The translations under genes were made by a program, and so were the position numbers. From positions 1 to 64,000 of the forward strand of contig NZ_CAKKLX010000019.1 of NCBI RefSeq assembly GCF_918698155.1: 64,000 nt of DNA, given 5' to 3'. The notes under the pieces were generated by a model. That model searched no databases. It had not been told where the DNA came from and saw nothing but the letters and a program-made list of their open reading frames with translations. Below are positions 61,351-64,000 of this stretch, in pieces. Numbering within the stretch: the stretch's first letter is position 1; every line of letters starts with the position of its first letter. The DNA comes from Roseomonas sp. CECT 9278 (lineage in GTDB: Bacteria; Pseudomonadota; Alphaproteobacteria; Acetobacterales; Acetobacteraceae).

Positions 61351-62274
61351 GTGACCACCCAGCTGCTGCTGGTGCAGGCGCTGAACGGCCTGCAGCTCGG
61401 CATCCTGTTGTTCCTGGTGGCGGCGGGCCTCACGCTGGTGTTCGGGGTGATGGACTTCATCAACCTCGCCCACGGCGTGCAGTACATGCTGGGCGCGTAT
61501 CTCGGCGCCGCGCTGGCCGCGGCGACGGGGTCGTTCTGGCTGGGGCTGGGGCTCGCCTTGCCCGCCGCGCTCGCCGCGGGGCTGCTGCTGGAAGTGCTGG
61601 TCTTCCGGCATCTGTACGCGCGCGACCACCTCGCGCAGGTGCTCGCCACCTTCGGTGTCATCCTGTTCCTGAACGAGGGCGTGAAGGTGGTGTTCGGCGC
61701 CGCCCCGCTGCAGGTCGCGATCCCGCCGCTGCTCGAAGGTGGGGTCGAGATCATGCCCGGCCTGCAATACCCGCTCTATCGCGTGGCGGTGCTGGGCGCG
61801 GGGCTGGCGACCGGCGGGCTGCTGTGGTGGCTGGTCGAGCGCACGCGCATCGGCATGCTGGTGCGCGCGGGGGCGACCAACGCGCCGATGGTCTCCGCCC
61901 TTGGCGTGGACATCAATCGGCTGTTCACGCTGGTGTTTGCCTTCGGCGCCATGCTGGCGGGCTTCGCCGGCGTGCTGGCGGGGCCGATCTTCTCGGTCGA
62001 ACCGGGCATGGGTGACAATGTGCTGATCCTGGCCTTCGTGGTGATCGTGATCGGCGGGATCGGGTCGATCCGCGGCGCCTTCATCGCGGCCCTGCTGGTC
62101 GGGCTGATCGACACGCTGGGCAAGTCGGTGGCGCCCGACCTGCTGCGCCTGGTGCTGGACCCGTCCAGCGCGCGCCAGGCCGGCGCGGCGCTCGCCTCGA
62201 TGCTGGTCTATGTCGCGATGGCGGCGATCCTCGCCTTCCGCCCGGCCGGCCTGTTCCCGGTGCGCGCGGGCTGA
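61351..62274 (+). CDS. livH: Branched-chain-type ABC permease (LivH)
   Basis: A 307-residue inner-membrane protein with eight or so hydrophobic stretches. LQLGILLFLVAAGLTLVFGVMDFINLAHG is split across the opening helix and is the LivH pattern; GGIGSIRGAF near 230 is also conserved. The start is GTG 61351; no good ribosome site is seen, so a nearby alternative cannot be excluded. It shares its last base with livM (TGATG). Confidence 0.93.
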   Translation: MTTQLLLVQALNGLQLGILLFLVAAGLTLVFGVMDFINLAHGVQYMLGAYLGAALAAATGSFWLGLGLALPAALAAGLLLEVLVFRHLYARDHLAQVLATFGVILFLNEGVKVVFGAAPLQVAIPPLLEGGVEIMPGLQYPLYRVAVLGAGLATGGLLWWLVERTRIGMLVRAGATNAPMVSALGVDINRLFTLVFAFGAMLAGFAGVLAGPIFSVEPGMGDNVLILAFVVIVIGGIGSIRGAFIAALLVGLIDTLGKSVAPDLLRLVLDPSSARQAGAALASMLVYVAMAAILAFRPAGLFPVRAG

Positions 62275-63194
62275 TGCGCGACATCGCCGTGCCTGTCGTC
62301 GTGCTCGTCGCGCTCGCGGCCGCGCCGTGGCTCGGCTTCGGTGGGTCCTACGAGACCACGCTGATGGCACGCGTCATGATCCTCGGCATGGCGGCGGTCT
62401 CGCTGGCGTTTCTTGTCGGCGGCGCCGGACTGGTCAGCCTGGGGCACGCGGCCGCGCTCGGCATCGGCGCCTATGCGGTCGCGATCCTCGATGCGCATGG
62501 CATCACCGACGCCGCGCGCGTGCTGCCCGCGGCGATCGGCGCGGCGGCGATCTTCTCGCTGGTGACTGGTGCGATCGCCATCCGCACCTCCGGCGTGCAC
62601 TTCATCATGATCACGCTGGCCTTCGGGCAGATGGCCTTCTTCACCGCCTCCTCGCTCGCGGCCTATGGCGGGGATGACGGCTACACGATGTACAGCCGCA
62701 CCGAACTCGCGGGCACGCGGCTGCTCGAGAACCGCCTGGCCTTCCACTACATCTGCCTCGCAGCGCTCGCGCTGACCTGGGCGGTGTGCGCGATGCTGCT
62801 CGCCTCGCGCTTCGGCCGCGTGCTGCGCGCGGCGCGGGAGAACGCACAGCGCGTCGAAGCCGTCGGCCTCGCGCCCTACCCCTTCCGACTGGTCGGCTAC
62901 ACGCTGGCGGGTGCGATGGGCGGCCTGGCGGGCTTCCTGCTGGCCAACGCGACCGAATTCGTCTCCCCCGCCACGCTGTCCTGGCAGCGCTCGGGCGAAT
63001 TGCTGTTCATGGTGATCCTGGGCGGCGCGGGGCGGCTGTGGGGCGCCATCCTCGGCGCGCTGGTCTTCGTGCTGCTGGAGACCTGGCTCGCCCAGCAGAT
63101 GCAGCACTGGAAGCTGGTGTTCGGGCCGCTGCTGGTGCTGTCGGTCATCTTCCTGCGCGGCGGCCTCGCCGGCCTGGTGGCGCGCCGTGGCTGA
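62274..63194 (+). CDS. livM: Branched-chain-type ABC permease (LivM)
   Basis: A 306-residue membrane protein. SLGHAAALGIGAYAVAIL near 60 and FGRVLRAARENAQRVEAVGL near 182, the coupling loop, fit LivM. It overlaps livH (TGATG) and livG (8 bases). It contains no soluble domain. Confidence 0.94.
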   Translation: MRDIAVPVVVLVALAAAPWLGFGGSYETTLMARVMILGMAAVSLAFLVGGAGLVSLGHAAALGIGAYAVAILDAHGITDAARVLPAAIGAAAIFSLVTGAIAIRTSGVHFIMITLAFGQMAFFTASSLAAYGGDDGYTMYSRTELAGTRLLENRLAFHYICLAALALTWAVCAMLLASRFGRVLRAARENAQRVEAVGLAPYPFRLVGYTLAGAMGGLAGFLLANATEFVSPATLSWQRSGELLFMVILGGAGRLWGAILGALVFVLLETWLAQQMQHWKLVFGPLLVLSVIFLRGGLAGLVARRG

Positions 63195-63939
63195 ACCGCT
63201 GCTGCGCCTCGATGGGCTGCGCAAGCATTTTGGCAGGCTGGCGGTCACCGATGGCGTGACGCTCGATGTCCTGCCCGGCGAGATCCACGCCATCATCGGC
63301 CCGAACGGCGCGGGCAAGACCACGCTGATCCACGAGATCACCGGCATCGTCGCCCCCGATGACGGCCGCATCGTCTTCGCCGGGGCCGACATCACGCGCC
63401 TGTCGCTGCCGGCGCGCGCGCGCGCGGGCCTGGCGCGCAGCTTCCAGATCACCAGCATCGTCGGCGGCTTCAGCGTGCTGGAGAACGTCGCGCTGGCGGT
63501 CCAGGCGCGCAGCGGGTCGTCCTTCCGCTTCGCCTTCCCCGCCGCGCGCGAAGGCGCGCTGAACGCCGCCGCGATGGAGGCGCTGGACCAGGTCGGCCTC
63601 GCGGACCGCGCCGCGCTGCCCGCCGGCACGCTCAGCCATGGCGAGAAGCGCGCGCTGGAACTGGCCATCGCACTCGCCACCCGCCCGCGCCTGCTGCTGC
63701 TGGACGAACCACTCGCCGGCGCCGGGCCGCAGGAGACCGACCGCCTGGTCGCGCTGCTCACGCGGCTGCGCGCCGCCTACACCATCCTGCTGGTCGAACA
63801 CGACATGCAGGCCGTCTTCGCCCTGGCGGACCGCATCTCTGTGCTGGTTTATGGACGCATCATCGCCACCGGAACCGTCGCCGCCATCCGCGCCAATGCC
63901 GCCGTCCGCGCCGCCTACCTGGGCGAGGACGACACCTGA
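63187..63939 (+). CDS. livG: Branched-chain-type ABC ATPase (LivG)
   Basis: A 250-residue ATPase. Walker A GPNGAGKT at 38-45, signature LSHGEKRALELA, Walker B LLLLDEPLAG and the switch in VEHDMQAVF; the long insertion after Walker A (RAGLARSFQI) is usual for LivG. The start is GTG 63187 inside the end of livM. It overlaps the next ATPase by TGATG. Confidence 0.95.
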   Translation: MAEPLLRLDGLRKHFGRLAVTDGVTLDVLPGEIHAIIGPNGAGKTTLIHEITGIVAPDDGRIVFAGADITRLSLPARARAGLARSFQITSIVGGFSVLENVALAVQARSGSSFRFAFPAAREGALNAAAMEALDQVGLADRAALPAGTLSHGEKRALELAIALATRPRLLLLDEPLAGAGPQETDRLVALLTRLRAAYTILLVEHDMQAVFALADRISVLVYGRIIATGTVAAIRANAAVRAAYLGEDDT

Positions 63940-64000
63940 TGCTGGCGGTCGGGAACCTCGTCGCCGGCTATGGCGGCGCCCGCGTGCTGCACGGCATCGA
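63939..64000 (+). CDS. livF: Branched-chain-type ABC ATPase (LivF), 5' end only
   Basis: The first 20 codons are visible before the window ends: MLAVGNLVAGYGGARVLHGI, the usual LivF start. It shares one base with the livG stop. The rest, with the ATP motifs, lies outside. Confidence 0.85.
   Translation, partial: MLAVGNLVAGYGGARVLHGI

Overview
The window is very GC-rich and tightly packed. Intergenic gaps are mostly under 200 bases, many genes overlap by 1-4 bases (ATGA, GTGA or TGATG junctions), and no rRNA, tRNA, CRISPR array, transposase or phage gene is visible. Codon use, the many Bug-type (tripartite tricarboxylate) receptors, the HyuA/HyuB pairs, TRAP and Liv transporters, and a pst operon ending in phoB suggest an alphaproteobacterium, most likely a Roseomonas-like Acetobacteraceae. 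That placement is inference; no marker gene proves it.

Layout. 1-539: start of a gene cut by the window edge, faintly SrfA-like. 754-3325 (minus): two amidohydrolase-2 proteins and a Rieske ferredoxin. 3441-9370 (plus): metallo-hydrolase, gamma-glutamyltransferase, adenosine-deaminase-like enzyme, M20 peptidase and a Bug receptor. 9460-21108 (minus): HyuB-HyuA, a complete TRAP transporter (P-Q-M), a second HyuA-HyuB, a MaoC hydratase and a carboxymuconolactone-decarboxylase-like protein. 21260-26333 (plus, divergent): Bug receptor, a third HyuA-HyuB pair and a small exported protein. 26343-27329 (minus): exported metallophosphoesterase.

27396-32558 (plus) is a queuosine operon, queA-tgt-queF-queG-queC and a VUT-type transporter, with every junction overlapping. 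QueA ends in eight copies of a 9-residue repeat. 32618-39898 (minus): peptide-type ABC binding protein, two Bug receptors, a two-subunit molybdenum hydroxylase and a 4,5-dihydroxyphthalate-decarboxylase-like protein. 39958-43164 (minus): Anbu proteasome-like protease with its usual partners, an alpha-E protein and a circularly permuted ATP-grasp protein.

43350-52776: a ThDP enzyme, an amidase with a small AtzG/GatC-like partner, a histidine phosphatase, a DUF1194/VWA protein, a TPR-GT41 (OGT-like) glycosyltransferase, a second gamma-glutamyltransferase and an enoyl-CoA hydratase. 53081-58363 is pstS-pstC-pstA-pstB-phoU-phoB behind a visible Pho box. A 114-base direct repeat follows phoB. The window ends with a nucleoside deoxyribosyltransferase-like gene, an alpha/beta hydrolase and a branched-chain-type ABC importer whose last gene is cut at base 64000.

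The main theme is uptake and hydrolysis of amides, lactams, gamma-glutamyl compounds and carboxylates: many high-affinity binding proteins sit beside hydrolases. Housekeeping blocks (queuosine, phosphate, Anbu) are interspersed. No single gene set looks wholly unknown. The least explained items are the triple HyuAB/TRAP/Bug block, the QueA repeat tail, the MBL-GGT-ADA-M20-Bug operon and the intergenic repeats.
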